Shown here: piece by piece, positions 8,159 to 17,135 of the stretch
Layout: the number at the start of each line of letters is the position of its first letter
Numbering within the stretch: position 1 is the stretch's first letter
Assembly (NCBI GenBank): GCA_002733805.1
Contig: NVXG01000032.1
Location: 1 to 64,000 of the forward strand
DNA length: 64,000 nt
Origin: Robiginitomaculum sp.
GTDB lineage: Bacteria; Pseudomonadota; Alphaproteobacteria; Caulobacterales; Maricaulaceae
Direction of reading: 5' to 3'
Notes under the pieces: model-generated
What the model saw: only the letters and a program-made list of their open reading frames with translations
Database searches by the model: none
Told to the model about the DNA's origin: nothing
Made by a program: the position numbers and the translations under genes

Positions 8159-11107
8159 ATGAAAAAACCATCACATAAGCAGGCGTTATTGTTATCGTCT
8201 GTTATTGCGGTTGCTGCGTTTGGCGCATCATCAGCAATTGCACAAGATGCCAATGATACAATTGTCATCACAGGGTCACGGATCCACCAAAACCCACTCA
8301 ATGCACCAAACCCACTGCAAAATATTTCATCTGCGGATATTGACCGAACTGGCCTGACCGCGATCGGTGATGTGTTGCAAAAACTGCCGATTACCGGCTC
8401 AGCAATCAATACCGCCAATAATGCCTCAGGCAATCTGGGCTTTCCGCCGGATGGCAGTGGTATCGGTGCAGGTGCATCACAAGTTGATTTGCGTAGTTTA
8501 GGAGCCAAACGGACGTTGGTTCTGGTTGATGGTAAACGCTGGATTAGCGGTTCCTCAGCCAGTGGCGTGCCGGGAGCGGTTGATCTGAACACCATTCCAG
8601 CTGGCATTATTGAACGCATTGAAGTTCTGCAAGATGGCGCATCGCCGATTTATGGCTCTGATGCCATTGCCGGTGTGGTTAACATCATTACTCGCTCTGA
8701 CTTTGACGGATTCCGGGCCAACGCCTATTTCGGCTTGTTCGAAGATGGCGACGGCGAAACCCAGAGCTATGAAGGCAGTTTCGGAGCCAGTGGGGATAAA
8801 ACCCGGGTTCTATTGGATCTATCCTATGTCCGACAGCAAGACGTAGCGGCTGGTGATCGGGAAATTTCAGAGTTTCCAATTGCCGGCATTGGCCGGTGCT
8901 TGGCTACTTGTAGTTCCGGCACTCCACAAGGCCGTCTGGTCTTCACCGATCCTAATACGGGCATTGTAAACGACATCACCTTAAATGATGGCACGTTAAA
9001 CAACGGCACTTCCTTGCCAGTGTTTGATCCGCTCAACCAAAATGGCGGTGATTTTCATGGCTTTACGGTTGATGACCGGTTTAACTTTCAACCCTTCAAC
9101 TTTTTGCAAACTCCAAATGAGCGGCTCAATCTGTTTGCCAAAGCCGAGCATGACGTTACCAGTGAAATTACCTTGCGGGTCACCGGTAGTTACACCAACC
9201 GGAAATCACAAAACCGGGCCGCGCCAGAACCATTGTTCATTGGTCCTGATGCCGGCAATGGCAATATCATGGATACGGTCGGTATTGATGTAACCAACCC
9301 GTTCAATCCGTTTGGATTTTCACTAGATTCCAATAATCTGATCTTTGCCGGACGGCGACCCATTGAAGCGGGCCCCCGCCTGTTCAAACAAAATGTCGAT
9401 ACTTGGTTTGTCGGTGGCACTCTGGATGGCAAAAATGAATTTGGTGGCCGCGAGATTTACTGGGATTTCAATATCAGCTTTGCTCAAGCCCAAGCCAACC
9501 AACGCAAAACTGGCGCGTTCAATGCGGCTCGTCTGAAGCGCGCATTGGGACCGCTTAACCTTTGTGTTGATGCGGGCGGCAACAGCATTGATGGCTGCGT
9601 ACCGTTTAACTATCTGGGCGGACAAGGCCCGAATGGCGAAGGTTCGATCACCCAAGAAATGCTTGATTTTGTAACCTTTGTGCAAAAAGACGAAAGTCAG
9701 CAAAAATTGTTTGACCTGTCCTTCAACGTCACCGGCACTCTGCTTGACCTGCCCGCCGGGCCGGTCGGCTTTGCGGCTGGGTATGAACACCGAAATCAGG
9801 ACGGCTTCTTTATTCCTGATGCTGTGGTAACCGCTGGTGAAACAGCCGGGGTTCCATCCTCCCCAACCGCAGGTGGATTTACCGTCGACGAGTTTTATGG
9901 CGAAATCAACGTGCCTCTGGTTTCTGGCTTGCCACTGATGCAAATGCTAGAGTTTAGTGGTGCGGTCCGGGTCTCTGACTATGACCTGTTTGGCTCAAAC
10001 GAAGTGTTCAAGGCCGGTGGTAACTGGCGTGTAACTGACGATCTGCTGATCCGCGGTAACTGGTCCGAAGGGTTCCGGGCACCAGGTATTGGCGAATTGT
10101 TCAATACCGGTTCACGCTTTGACGCTGGCATTGATGATCCATGTTCTGATTTGCTTGGGCTTGATCCAGGTGGAACAGGCACTGCCAAAAGCGCTACGAC
10201 CATTGCCAATTGCGGCACATTGGGCGTTCCAACCGATGGCAGCTATGTGCAGTTTGGCGCGCAAATTGGTGTTCAGACCGGCGGCAATACTTCGTTGCAA
10301 CCTGAAACATCAACCAGCTATAATTTTGGCTTCGTCTATGATGCCTCTTGGGCCGGTGAAATTGCCGGAATTAGCGCATTGGTGTTCGAAGCGGATTATT
10401 ATGACATCACCATCAATGGTGCCATTCAACCGCCAGATCCACAAACCAAGCTGACCCAGTGTGTGGCCACGCTTGATCCGATATTGTGTAACGGGATCAA
10501 TCGGACACCGAGCGGCGTGATTAACGCCTTTGACAATTTACTTGGCAATATTGGCGGGATTTCAACCTCCGGCTTTGACTGGTCGATCAAACTGGCACTG
10601 GAAGAAACCGCGTTTGGTCAGTTCAGCTTTCAGTGGTTGAATACCTATCTCGACGAATATACTGAGCGGGTACCAACTGCGACCGGGTTTACCGAGTTTG
10701 ATCGTGTGGGCACCGAATTGGGCTCACCGGAACGAGGCTTCAACCAGTACAAATCAACCTTCATTGTTGATTGGGCTAAGGATGAGTTTTCCGGGTCAGT
10801 ATCCGTTCGGTATTTGAGTTCATTGGATGAAAACTGCCCTGGTGCAGTTGTCGGATTGGCACCGCAATTGTGTACCGATGCAGCCGCTGGAACCAATGTG
10901 ATTGATAGTAGATTCTTCACAGATATTCAGGCCGGTTGGGCACCAGAAAGCTTGTTCGGACGGGATGTAAGCCTCACATTCGGCGTCAACAATTTGTTTG
11001 ATACCTCTATTCCGTTCTGCTTCTCATGCGATCTGAACAGCTTTGATGGAACCCTGTACCCGATCCCGGGCCGGTTCTTCTATAGCCGCATTTCAATTCG
11101 CGGATAG
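8159..11107 (+). CDS. TonB-dependent outer-membrane receptor
   Basis: A 982-residue beta-barrel receptor with a signal peptide (MKKPSHKQ..., cleavage likely after SSAIA before QDAND). An Ala/Val-rich segment follows with DTIVITGSRI, the TonB-box/plug start seen in many alphaproteobacterial receptors. The plug domain includes VDLRSLGAKRTLVLVDGKRW and the ERIEVLQDGASPIYGSDAIAG-type segment (about residues 110-170). The rest is a long barrel. Such receptors import iron chelates, saccharides or peptides with TonB/ExbBD energy. The ligand cannot be inferred, as no transporter or enzyme genes adjoin it in an operon. The last residues (RISIRG) lack the usual terminal aromatic. ATG at 8159 with GAGGGA ten bases upstream gives the signal peptide. 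A strong terminator follows. Confidence 0.93.
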   Translation: MKKPSHKQALLLSSVIAVAAFGASSAIAQDANDTIVITGSRIHQNPLNAPNPLQNISSADIDRTGLTAIGDVLQKLPITGSAINTANNASGNLGFPPDGSGIGAGASQVDLRSLGAKRTLVLVDGKRWISGSSASGVPGAVDLNTIPAGIIERIEVLQDGASPIYGSDAIAGVVNIITRSDFDGFRANAYFGLFEDGDGETQSYEGSFGASGDKTRVLLDLSYVRQQDVAAGDREISEFPIAGIGRCLATCSSGTPQGRLVFTDPNTGIVNDITLNDGTLNNGTSLPVFDPLNQNGGDFHGFTVDDRFNFQPFNFLQTPNERLNLFAKAEHDVTSEITLRVTGSYTNRKSQNRAAPEPLFIGPDAGNGNIMDTVGIDVTNPFNPFGFSLDSNNLIFAGRRPIEAGPRLFKQNVDTWFVGGTLDGKNEFGGREIYWDFNISFAQAQANQRKTGAFNAARLKRALGPLNLCVDAGGNSIDGCVPFNYLGGQGPNGEGSITQEMLDFVTFVQKDESQQKLFDLSFNVTGTLLDLPAGPVGFAAGYEHRNQDGFFIPDAVVTAGETAGVPSSPTAGGFTVDEFYGEINVPLVSGLPLMQMLEFSGAVRVSDYDLFGSNEVFKAGGNWRVTDDLLIRGNWSEGFRAPGIGELFNTGSRFDAGIDDPCSDLLGLDPGGTGTAKSATTIANCGTLGVPTDGSYVQFGAQIGVQTGGNTSLQPETSTSYNFGFVYDASWAGEIAGISALVFEADYYDITINGAIQPPDPQTKLTQCVATLDPILCNGINRTPSGVINAFDNLLGNIGGISTSGFDWSIKLALEETAFGQFSFQWLNTYLDEYTERVPTATGFTEFDRVGTELGSPERGFNQYKSTFIVDWAKDEFSGSVSVRYLSSLDENCPGAVVGLAPQLCTDAAAGTNVIDSRFFTDIQAGWAPESLFGRDVSLTFGVNNLFDTSIPFCFSCDLNSFDGTLYPIPGRFFYSRISIRG

Positions 11108-11130
11108 AAACAACCCATCTTAAAAAGATC

Positions 11131-11161
11131 AAGGCGGCCTCGGACCTGAGGCCGCCTTTTT
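11131..11161 (+). terminator. Rho-independent terminator after the TonB receptor
   Basis: An 11-bp perfect stem AAGGCGGCCTC/GAGGCCGCCTT (11131-11141 with 11148-11158) with a six-base loop, followed by a short T run. It lies 24 bases after the receptor stop and in front of the convergent oxoprolinase stop at 11182. The A-rich 5' flank may let it work on both strands. Confidence 0.92.
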
Positions 11162-11181
11162 CATGCTTAGATGAAACCAAA

Positions 11182-14100
11182 TTATTCCTTGCCGGACCCG
11201 CCGCCACCGGGGGTTTCAATTTCCACGCTGTCGCCGGGTTGAACCTCAATCTGAAAACAACCTTCTAACTCATGGACAGTTCCATCGGCCCGGATTACAC
11301 GCTGCGCGCCGCTGTTTCCCCATTCACCACCATCCAAACCGGGAGCTAAAGTCTGCCGCCGGGAGGAAAGTAGGGCCACGTCCATGGCCGCCAAGAACGT
11401 CACTTGCCTTCGGCTGCCATCGCCCCCCCGGTAATAACCATCGCCGCCGCTGCCAAAACGCACCTCATGGGCTTCGATACGAACCGGGAACCGGCTTTCC
11501 AGTACTTCGACATCGGTCATGGCCGAATTGGTCATGTGGGTGTGGACTGCACTGGCACCATCGCGGGTTTGACTGGCCCCGGCCCCGCCGCAAATTGTCT
11601 CGTAATACTGATGATCCGCATTGCCAAAGGTGAAATTATTCATGGTGCCCTGACTGGCCGCCAACGCATCGGTGGCCAGAAACAACGCATCAACTACGTG
11701 TTGCGAGGTTTCCACATTGCCCGCCACCACCGCAGCAGGCGGGTCTGGGTCGAGCAGAGAGTGCGGCCCAATGCGAATGTCCAGCGGGATCAAACAACCC
11801 TCGTTAAGCGGGATGTCCTGCTGGGCCAAGCAGCGAAAAACGTAGATCACCGCAGCCCGCGCCACGGATCGTGGCGCATTGAAATTGTTGACCATGGTCG
11901 GTGAAGTACCGGCGAAATCAACAATGGCCGAGCGAGTGGCTAGATCAACGGTGATTTTCACTTTGATCACCGCCCCGCAATCCATATGGATTTCGGCCTC
12001 GCCATCGCTCAATTGATCAATTACTTGCCGCACGGCAGCTTCCGCATTGTCCTGAATATGGCCCATATAGGCCAGAACCAGCTCCGGACCGTGATGATTG
12101 ATCATTTCGCTCAGTGCATTGATCCCGGTGCGGCAAGCGGCAATTTGCGCCTTCAAATCGGCAATATTCTGATCCGGATTGCGAGCTGGCCATGGACCAG
12201 AACCCAAAATATCCCGGACGACCTTGTGTTCGAATTGACCATTTTTGACAATTTTAATGGCTTCGAACTGCACACCTTCTTCGGCTATATCGGTCGAAAA
12301 AGGTGGCATGGAGCCGGGTTGTATCCCGCCAATATCTGCATGGTGGCCACGGGACGCGACTAGAAACAATCGTTTTCCCGATGCATCAAATACCGGCTCA
12401 ACCAAAGTAATATCTGGAATATGAGTCCCCCCGGCATAAGGCGAATTTAGCGCCACCACATCGCCCGGACCCAGATTGGGATGGGCCTCCAACACGGCGC
12501 GCACACTGTCAGACATGGAACCCAGATGCACCGGCATGTGCGGGGCATTGGCCACCAAACTACCCGTGCCATCAAACACCGCACAGGAAAAATCGAGCCG
12601 CTCTTTCATGTTGACCGAGTGAGCGGTGCGAGCCAGCACCCGGCCCATATGTTCGGCCACCCCCATAAAGCGGCGATTGAACAGCTCCAACTGCACCGGA
12701 TCGACCGGATGTGGTTTGATCTCTTTTTTTACGATTTCGGTGCCGGTCAGGATCAGCATGCCCGTCGCGTCCATATGGGCCTGCCAGCCGGGTTTGAGCA
12801 TGATCTGCGAATGAGTTTGCAAGATCAAAGCCGGGCCTTCAATGATCTGCCCGACGGCCAGTAAATCGTGGTGCCAGACGGGAACGTCTTGCCATTTCCC
12901 CTCATTCCAGATCGGGGTCTGGTGGCTGCTTTGCCCAACCGGGCGCGCCGCAATTTCTGATGCCGGTTCCTGAACGATACCCGGCTCACCTTGCATTTTT
13001 ACTTCCAGCGAATCCATTACCAATGGGGTATCATCCAGATAAAACCCAAACAGTTTTTGATGTTGCGCCGCGAACTGTTGGCTCATCAATTGTTCGGTTG
13101 CCAGCTCAATCCGTATGGCGGTGTCCGATCCCTTCACCCGCATTTCGATATGGGTTTCGGTGCAAAGACTTTGCGACCCAACCAGCATCAGAGCCAGATC
13201 AGCACCGGTTTGTTCGGCCAGTTGTCCAGCTTTCTCCTGGACTTTTCTCAAATTGTTCGATGAAAGTTCCAAGCCCAATGCCATCCGTCCGATAGCTTCG
13301 GGACGGGCCAAGCCCATGCCCAACGCCGAGAGCAAGCTGGCTTGTGGATGGACCAAGGCCGTACCAATGCCCAGCTTCTCGGCCACATAGAGCGCCATCT
13401 GGCCCCCGGCTCCACCAAAGCTGGCCAGTGCATATTCCGCCGGATCCTCGCCTTCCTGCACGGTCATGGCGTGTACGGCTCGCGCCATGCTCTCGGCGGC
13501 AATTTCCAGAAATCCTTCGGCAGCTTCGCGGTGATCGGCCAAGCCCAATTGCCCGGCCAGTTCGATCAGCACACGATCCGCCGCATCGCGATCCAGTCCA
13601 GCATCGCCAGTTTTGCCAAACACATGCGGAAATCCGCCGGGATCAATTCGGCCCAACACCAGATTAGCATCGGTCACGGTGGCCGGGCCGCCTCGCCCGT
13701 AACAGGCCGGGCCGGGAATCGCCCCGGCACTGTGCGGTCCCACCTGGGCGCGCCCGCTTTTGACTTGCAGGATTGAGCCACCACCGGCGGCGATGGTATG
13801 GATATCCAGCATGGGCGCGCGCAGCAAAATACCAGCCGGACGGTTCAAGGAGCGCATTTGGCGTTGTGCGCCGCTCACCCGGCTGACATCGGTTGATGTA
13901 CCACCCATGTCGAAACCAATGACTTTGGTAAACCCGGAGGCGAGCGCAGTTCCCGCCATACCAACCACCCCACCGGCTGGTCCCGATAACACGGCGTCCC
14001 GACCCCGAAAACCAGCACTTTCAGTCAAGCCACCGGATGATTTCATAAAGACCAAATTTGCCCCGTGCAGACGTTTCTGGAACCCGGCAATCCCTTCGTT

Positions 14101-14766
14101 CAAAATCGGGGTTAACCCCGCATCCATCACCAGTGTCGAGCATCGGGGCACAAATTTGATCAACGGATCAATCCGGCTGGTGGTGATATGGCTAAAACCC
14201 GCCTCGGCGGCCAATACGGCCAATTGGTCCTCATGTTCGGAATACCGATAGCCGTGAACCAGACAAATCGCCACCGAGCGACAACCGCGCCGTCTGGCCC
14301 GGCGCAGACGCTTGGCAATGGGTTTGAGGTCCAGCGGGCGCACCACTTCGCCGGAAACCCCAATTCGTTCGTCGATTTCCATACACTCATCAAACAACGG
14401 CTCAATCTGCTCGATATCCAGTGCAAAAATATCGGGCCGCATCTGATCCCCGATCAACAGAGCATCGGCAAAGCCTTTGGTGGTCAGCAACAAGGTCGAA
14501 GCCTGTTTGCGCTCTAGCAGGGCATTGGTGGCCAAGGTGGTACCCATGCGAACCTGCCTGACCAGACCCTCAGGCAAGGGTTGATGCTCGGCCAGACCCA
14601 AGATTTGCCAGATCCCGGCAGTGGCCGCATCTTGGTACTGGCCCGGGTTGACCGACAGCAATTTACGCACATGCCATTTGCCTTCCGGGTTACAGCCCAG
14701 AATGTCGGTAAAAGTGCCGCCACGATCAATCAAAAAATCCCAACCGGGTTTTGTTGCTTTTTGCAT
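11182..14766 (-). CDS. 5-oxoprolinase (fused hydantoinase A/B type)
   Basis: A 1194-residue protein joining the HyuA-type ATP-binding half to the HyuB-type half. This is the architecture and length of ATP-dependent 5-oxoprolinase, which opens 5-oxoproline to glutamate. The N-terminal phosphate-binding motif DRGGTFTD is at residues 14-21. A second actin-like motif, GFDMGGTSTDVSRV, is in the middle of the A half. The B half begins near FNRRFMGVAEHMG and contains the TAHSVNMKERLDFSCAVFD block. The frame is open for 111 codons upstream, but ATG at 14766 (MQKATKPGWDF) starts the conserved domain. Hydantoinase activity on another cyclic amide cannot be excluded. It is divergent from the TerB/J-domain gene, 70 bases away. 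Confidence 0.9.
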   Translation of the reverse strand: MQKATKPGWDFLIDRGGTFTDILGCNPEGKWHVRKLLSVNPGQYQDAATAGIWQILGLAEHQPLPEGLVRQVRMGTTLATNALLERKQASTLLLTTKGFADALLIGDQMRPDIFALDIEQIEPLFDECMEIDERIGVSGEVVRPLDLKPIAKRLRRARRRGCRSVAICLVHGYRYSEHEDQLAVLAAEAGFSHITTSRIDPLIKFVPRCSTLVMDAGLTPILNEGIAGFQKRLHGANLVFMKSSGGLTESAGFRGRDAVLSGPAGGVVGMAGTALASGFTKVIGFDMGGTSTDVSRVSGAQRQMRSLNRPAGILLRAPMLDIHTIAAGGGSILQVKSGRAQVGPHSAGAIPGPACYGRGGPATVTDANLVLGRIDPGGFPHVFGKTGDAGLDRDAADRVLIELAGQLGLADHREAAEGFLEIAAESMARAVHAMTVQEGEDPAEYALASFGGAGGQMALYVAEKLGIGTALVHPQASLLSALGMGLARPEAIGRMALGLELSSNNLRKVQEKAGQLAEQTGADLALMLVGSQSLCTETHIEMRVKGSDTAIRIELATEQLMSQQFAAQHQKLFGFYLDDTPLVMDSLEVKMQGEPGIVQEPASEIAARPVGQSSHQTPIWNEGKWQDVPVWHHDLLAVGQIIEGPALILQTHSQIMLKPGWQAHMDATGMLILTGTEIVKKEIKPHPVDPVQLELFNRRFMGVAEHMGRVLARTAHSVNMKERLDFSCAVFDGTGSLVANAPHMPVHLGSMSDSVRAVLEAHPNLGPGDVVALNSPYAGGTHIPDITLVEPVFDASGKRLFLVASRGHHADIGGIQPGSMPPFSTDIAEEGVQFEAIKIVKNGQFEHKVVRDILGSGPWPARNPDQNIADLKAQIAACRTGINALSEMINHHGPELVLAYMGHIQDNAEAAVRQVIDQLSDGEAEIHMDCGAVIKVKITVDLATRSAIVDFAGTSPTMVNNFNAPRSVARAAVIYVFRCLAQQDIPLNEGCLIPLDIRIGPHSLLDPDPPAAVVAGNVETSQHVVDALFLATDALAASQGTMNNFTFGNADHQYYETICGGAGASQTRDGASAVHTHMTNSAMTDVEVLESRFPVRIEAHEVRFGSGGDGYYRGGDGSRRQVTFLAAMDVALLSSRRQTLAPGLDGGEWGNSGAQRVIRADGTVHELEGCFQIEVQPGDSVEIETPGGGGSGKE

Positions 14767-14836
14767 GACTTCTTGCTCATACTCCAATGATCGAACCAAG
14801 GCGATTTTGCCGTGGGAATCACCGGAGAGTACCCAA

Positions 14837-15538
14837 GTGGGATTGTGGCGCAAGTTGATTGAGATCGGAGCCAGAGCCGCCGACTTGCTGGTGGACCGTA
14901 CAGCCGACAGTTTCCCGCAAGATCGACGCATTGATGATGCGAGTTTTGCCGCAGCTTTAATTGCGTTAAGCGCCAAGATGGCCAAGGCGGACGGTCTGGT
15001 TACGTCTGACGAAGTCATTGCCTTTCGGCAAATCTTTTCGGTGCCCCCCGAAGCCGAAAAAGACGTGGCCAAACTGTTCGACATGTTTCGCGAAACCACT
15101 TTGGGCTACGAATCATACGCCAAGCAGATCGCCCGCAAATTCCGCTGCTGCCCGTTTGTGCTCGAAGATGTGTTGGATGGTCTGTTTCACATCGCCAAAG
15201 CCGATGGCGTGGTAACCGATGAAGAAGAGAAATTCCTACACACTGTTTCGGATATTTTTGGGTTTTCCACCCGCGAATATCGACGCATCCGAGCCTCGCG
15301 GCTGGGCCGCGAGCCAGATGATCCCTATTTAATTTTGGGCATTGATGAAAGTATTTCAGACGATGACCTCAAAACAGCCTTTCGACGGATGGCTTCCAAC
15401 AACCACCCGGACCGAGTTCTAGCCCGTGGTTTACCAGTCGAATTGCAGGAATTGGCCAACGCCAAAATGGCCATGATTAATCTGGCTTATGACAAAATAA
15501 TTGCCGAACGAGCGGTGGATCAAAATCTTGTGCATTGA
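14837..15538 (+). CDS. DjlA-like co-chaperone with TerB and J domains
   Basis: A 233-residue protein. A TerB-like helical domain (about residues 40-150) contains the repeated acidic segments AKMAKADGLVTSDE and IAKADGVVTDEEEKF. A C-terminal J domain starts near DPYLILGI and carries the HPD tripeptide in SNNHPDR, needed to stimulate DnaK ATPase. This is the layout of DjlA, but the usual N-terminal membrane helix is not seen. The frame is open far upstream over the divergent gene. I choose GTG at 14837 because GGAGAG (14824-14829) lies seven bases before it; TTG at 14843 is the alternative. The gene precedes a small membrane protein and an amidase, suggesting a shared cell-envelope unit. Confidence 0.85.
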   Translation: MGLWRKLIEIGARAADLLVDRTADSFPQDRRIDDASFAAALIALSAKMAKADGLVTSDEVIAFRQIFSVPPEAEKDVAKLFDMFRETTLGYESYAKQIARKFRCCPFVLEDVLDGLFHIAKADGVVTDEEEKFLHTVSDIFGFSTREYRRIRASRLGREPDDPYLILGIDESISDDDLKTAFRRMASNNHPDRVLARGLPVELQELANAKMAMINLAYDKIIAERAVDQNLVH

Positions 15539-15595
15539 CGAAACGGATAAGAGTGCCAAGATAAGAGGGTGTGGGGCACAATCAGGAGCAAGGCG

Positions 15596-15946
15596 ATGTA
15601 CCTTTCTCAACAAAATATCGGTCCGGGTTCAAACCCGAACCAAAATTTGATCGACAAAATCATGATGTTCTTGCGAAAGAGCATGGTCTGGGTCGTTGGT
15701 GTCAGCTTTGCTGCACTGGCCGCAATGGCCACGTTTTTCTTTGCCATGGCGGCTATTATTGGCACGTTTATTCTGGTTGGCACTGTTGCCTTTGCCTGGT
15801 TCGTGTTCAAATTGCTTGGCCCAAAGCGCTTTACGGCCCGTGGCTTCAAGGCAAATGGGTTTGATGCAGAAGGACCAGAAACACTGGATGCGGAACGCGG
15901 CCCCGAAGGCTGGACGGTAAATGGACGCAAGCCATTTGGCCACTGA
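15596..15946 (+). CDS. Small two-helix membrane protein, unknown function
   Basis: A 116-residue protein with two adjacent hydrophobic helices (about residues 30-75, rich in Ala, Phe and Val) and a hydrophilic C-terminal tail. No family is recognised. ATG at 15596 has AGGAG (15584-15588) seven bases upstream. It follows the DjlA-like gene by 57 bases and overlaps the start of the amidase by 26 bases, so the three are probably co-transcribed. The overlap makes translational coupling to the amidase likely. It is composition-typical for the region. Confidence 0.65.
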   Translation: MYLSQQNIGPGSNPNQNLIDKIMMFLRKSMVWVVGVSFAALAAMATFFFAMAAIIGTFILVGTVAFAWFVFKLLGPKRFTARGFKANGFDAEGPETLDAERGPEGWTVNGRKPFGH

Positions 15947-16667
15947 TCCGACAAGTAAGTGGACCTCACCCAATTTTGATGACCGAAGTCTGCCGATCAG
16001 CATGCTGGTTTTGCATTATACCGGCATGCAAAGCGCTACCCACGCTTTGGAGCGCCTGTGCGACCCGCTGGCCAAAGTCTCGGCCCATTATGTAATTGAT
16101 GAACAGGGCGAGGTGTTCGCTCTGGTCCCCGAGGACAGAAGGGCTTGGCATGCCGGTCTATCATGCTGGCAAGATGTGACCGACATCAACAGCGCCTCGA
16201 TCGGGATCGAGATTGTAAATGGCGGTCATGATTTTGGCCTGCCCGGATTTCCCGAAGCCCAAATGCTGGCATTGATCGAGCTGTGCAGCGCCATATTGGC
16301 CCGCCACAAGATCGCACCACAAAATATTGTCGGCCACAACGAAATCGCCCCGGGCAGAAAGATTGACCCCGGCGAGCGGTTTGCGTGGGCGCAATTGGCT
16401 GGGGCTGGCATTGGGCTATGGCCCGGCGAGCCGAATGGACAACGCCAATCCTGCCCCGAGCCATCTGCCAGCAAAGTGGCTGGGTCCCTGCTCACTGAAA
16501 TTGGTTATGAAACCGCACTGGCTGATTTTTCGACATCAGCTCCCAATGCCCCGCTATCCGAGTTTCAACGGCGTTATCGCCCAAGCCTGATTGATGGCTT
16601 GCTGGATCACGAGACATTGGATTTAATCAAGCGACTGCACCGACAGGTTTTCGCACCCAAACCTTGA
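15921..16667 (+). CDS. N-acetylmuramoyl-L-alanine amidase (Amidase_2, AmiD/AmpD-like)
   Basis: A 248-residue peptidoglycan amidase that cleaves the lactyl-L-Ala bond. The Ami_2 domain begins at MLVLHYTG, with the first zinc His in LHYTG. It continues through SAHYVIDEQGE and the IGIEIVN strand to VGHNEIAPGRKIDPG, which supplies the second His and the Asp ligand. The last 60 residues (ending FQRRYRPSLIDG...) resemble a peptidoglycan-binding helical domain, as in AmiD. There is no clear signal peptide or lipobox at the chosen ATG (15921), so the protein may be cytoplasmic and AmpD-like, acting in wall recycling. It overlaps the preceding small membrane gene. The RNase P RNA follows 31 bases later on the same strand. 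Confidence 0.9.
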   Translation: MDASHLATDPTSKWTSPNFDDRSLPISMLVLHYTGMQSATHALERLCDPLAKVSAHYVIDEQGEVFALVPEDRRAWHAGLSCWQDVTDINSASIGIEIVNGGHDFGLPGFPEAQMLALIELCSAILARHKIAPQNIVGHNEIAPGRKIDPGERFAWAQLAGAGIGLWPGEPNGQRQSCPEPSASKVAGSLLTEIGYETALADFSTSAPNAPLSEFQRRYRPSLIDGLLDHETLDLIKRLHRQVFAPKP

Positions 16668-16698
16668 CCGCTTCGCCCAAGTCTTGTTGGGTGCGCCC

Positions 16699-17079
16699 GG
16701 ACCAGATGGCTGGGTGATCGCGGATGGCGCAAGCTATCCGAGGAAAGTCCGGGCTTCATAGAGACAGGGTGCCGGATAATGCCCGGCGGGCGCAAGCTCA
16801 GGGAAAGTGCCACAGAAAGGAAACCGCCGCTTTGGCTTCGGCTAGATCGGTAAGGATGAAAGGGTGCGGTAAGAGCGCACCGCTTGGCTGGCAACAGACA
16901 AGGCATGGTAAACCCCACTCGAAGCAAAACCAAATAGGGATGACATATGGCGGGTCTTTGCGCTGTCATCCGGGTCGGTTGCATGAGGTGTCTGGCAACA
17001 GGCATCCCAGATGAATGATCGCCTCTCCTGACCTCGCGTCAGGAAGACAGAACCCGGCTTACAGGCCATCTGGTCCACT
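16699..17079 (+). ncRNA. rnpB: RNase P RNA (type A)
   Basis: The catalytic RNA that trims tRNA 5' leaders. The conserved core GAGGAAAGTCCGGGC is at 16740-16754, ACAGAAA...ACCGCC follows near 16812, and the 3' P4 partner GACAGAACCCGGCTTAC is near 17046-17062. The ends pair as helix P1: GGACCAGATGGC at 16699 with GCCATCTGGTCC ending at 17076. This fixes both the strand and the limits to within a few bases. It is of ordinary bacterial A type and about 380 bases long. No clear terminator was found downstream. Confidence 0.96.
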
Positions 17080-17135
17080 CATACGATCTTATAAAACCAC
17101 ATCTGCTGCAACAATAAGCAGTCAAATAAATCCAT

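Noticed and set aside
14621-14836. Longer start for the TerB/J-domain gene
   Set aside because: The extra codons lie opposite the start of the oxoprolinase and show no domain; GGAGAG before GTG 14837 supports the short form.
14767-15099. 111-codon N-terminal extension of the oxoprolinase
   Set aside because: It covers the divergent TerB/J-domain gene and precedes the conserved DRGGTFTD domain start.
16607-17078. Short open frames over 16.6-17.1 kb
   Set aside because: This interval is the RNase P RNA, recognised from its core and P1 ends.
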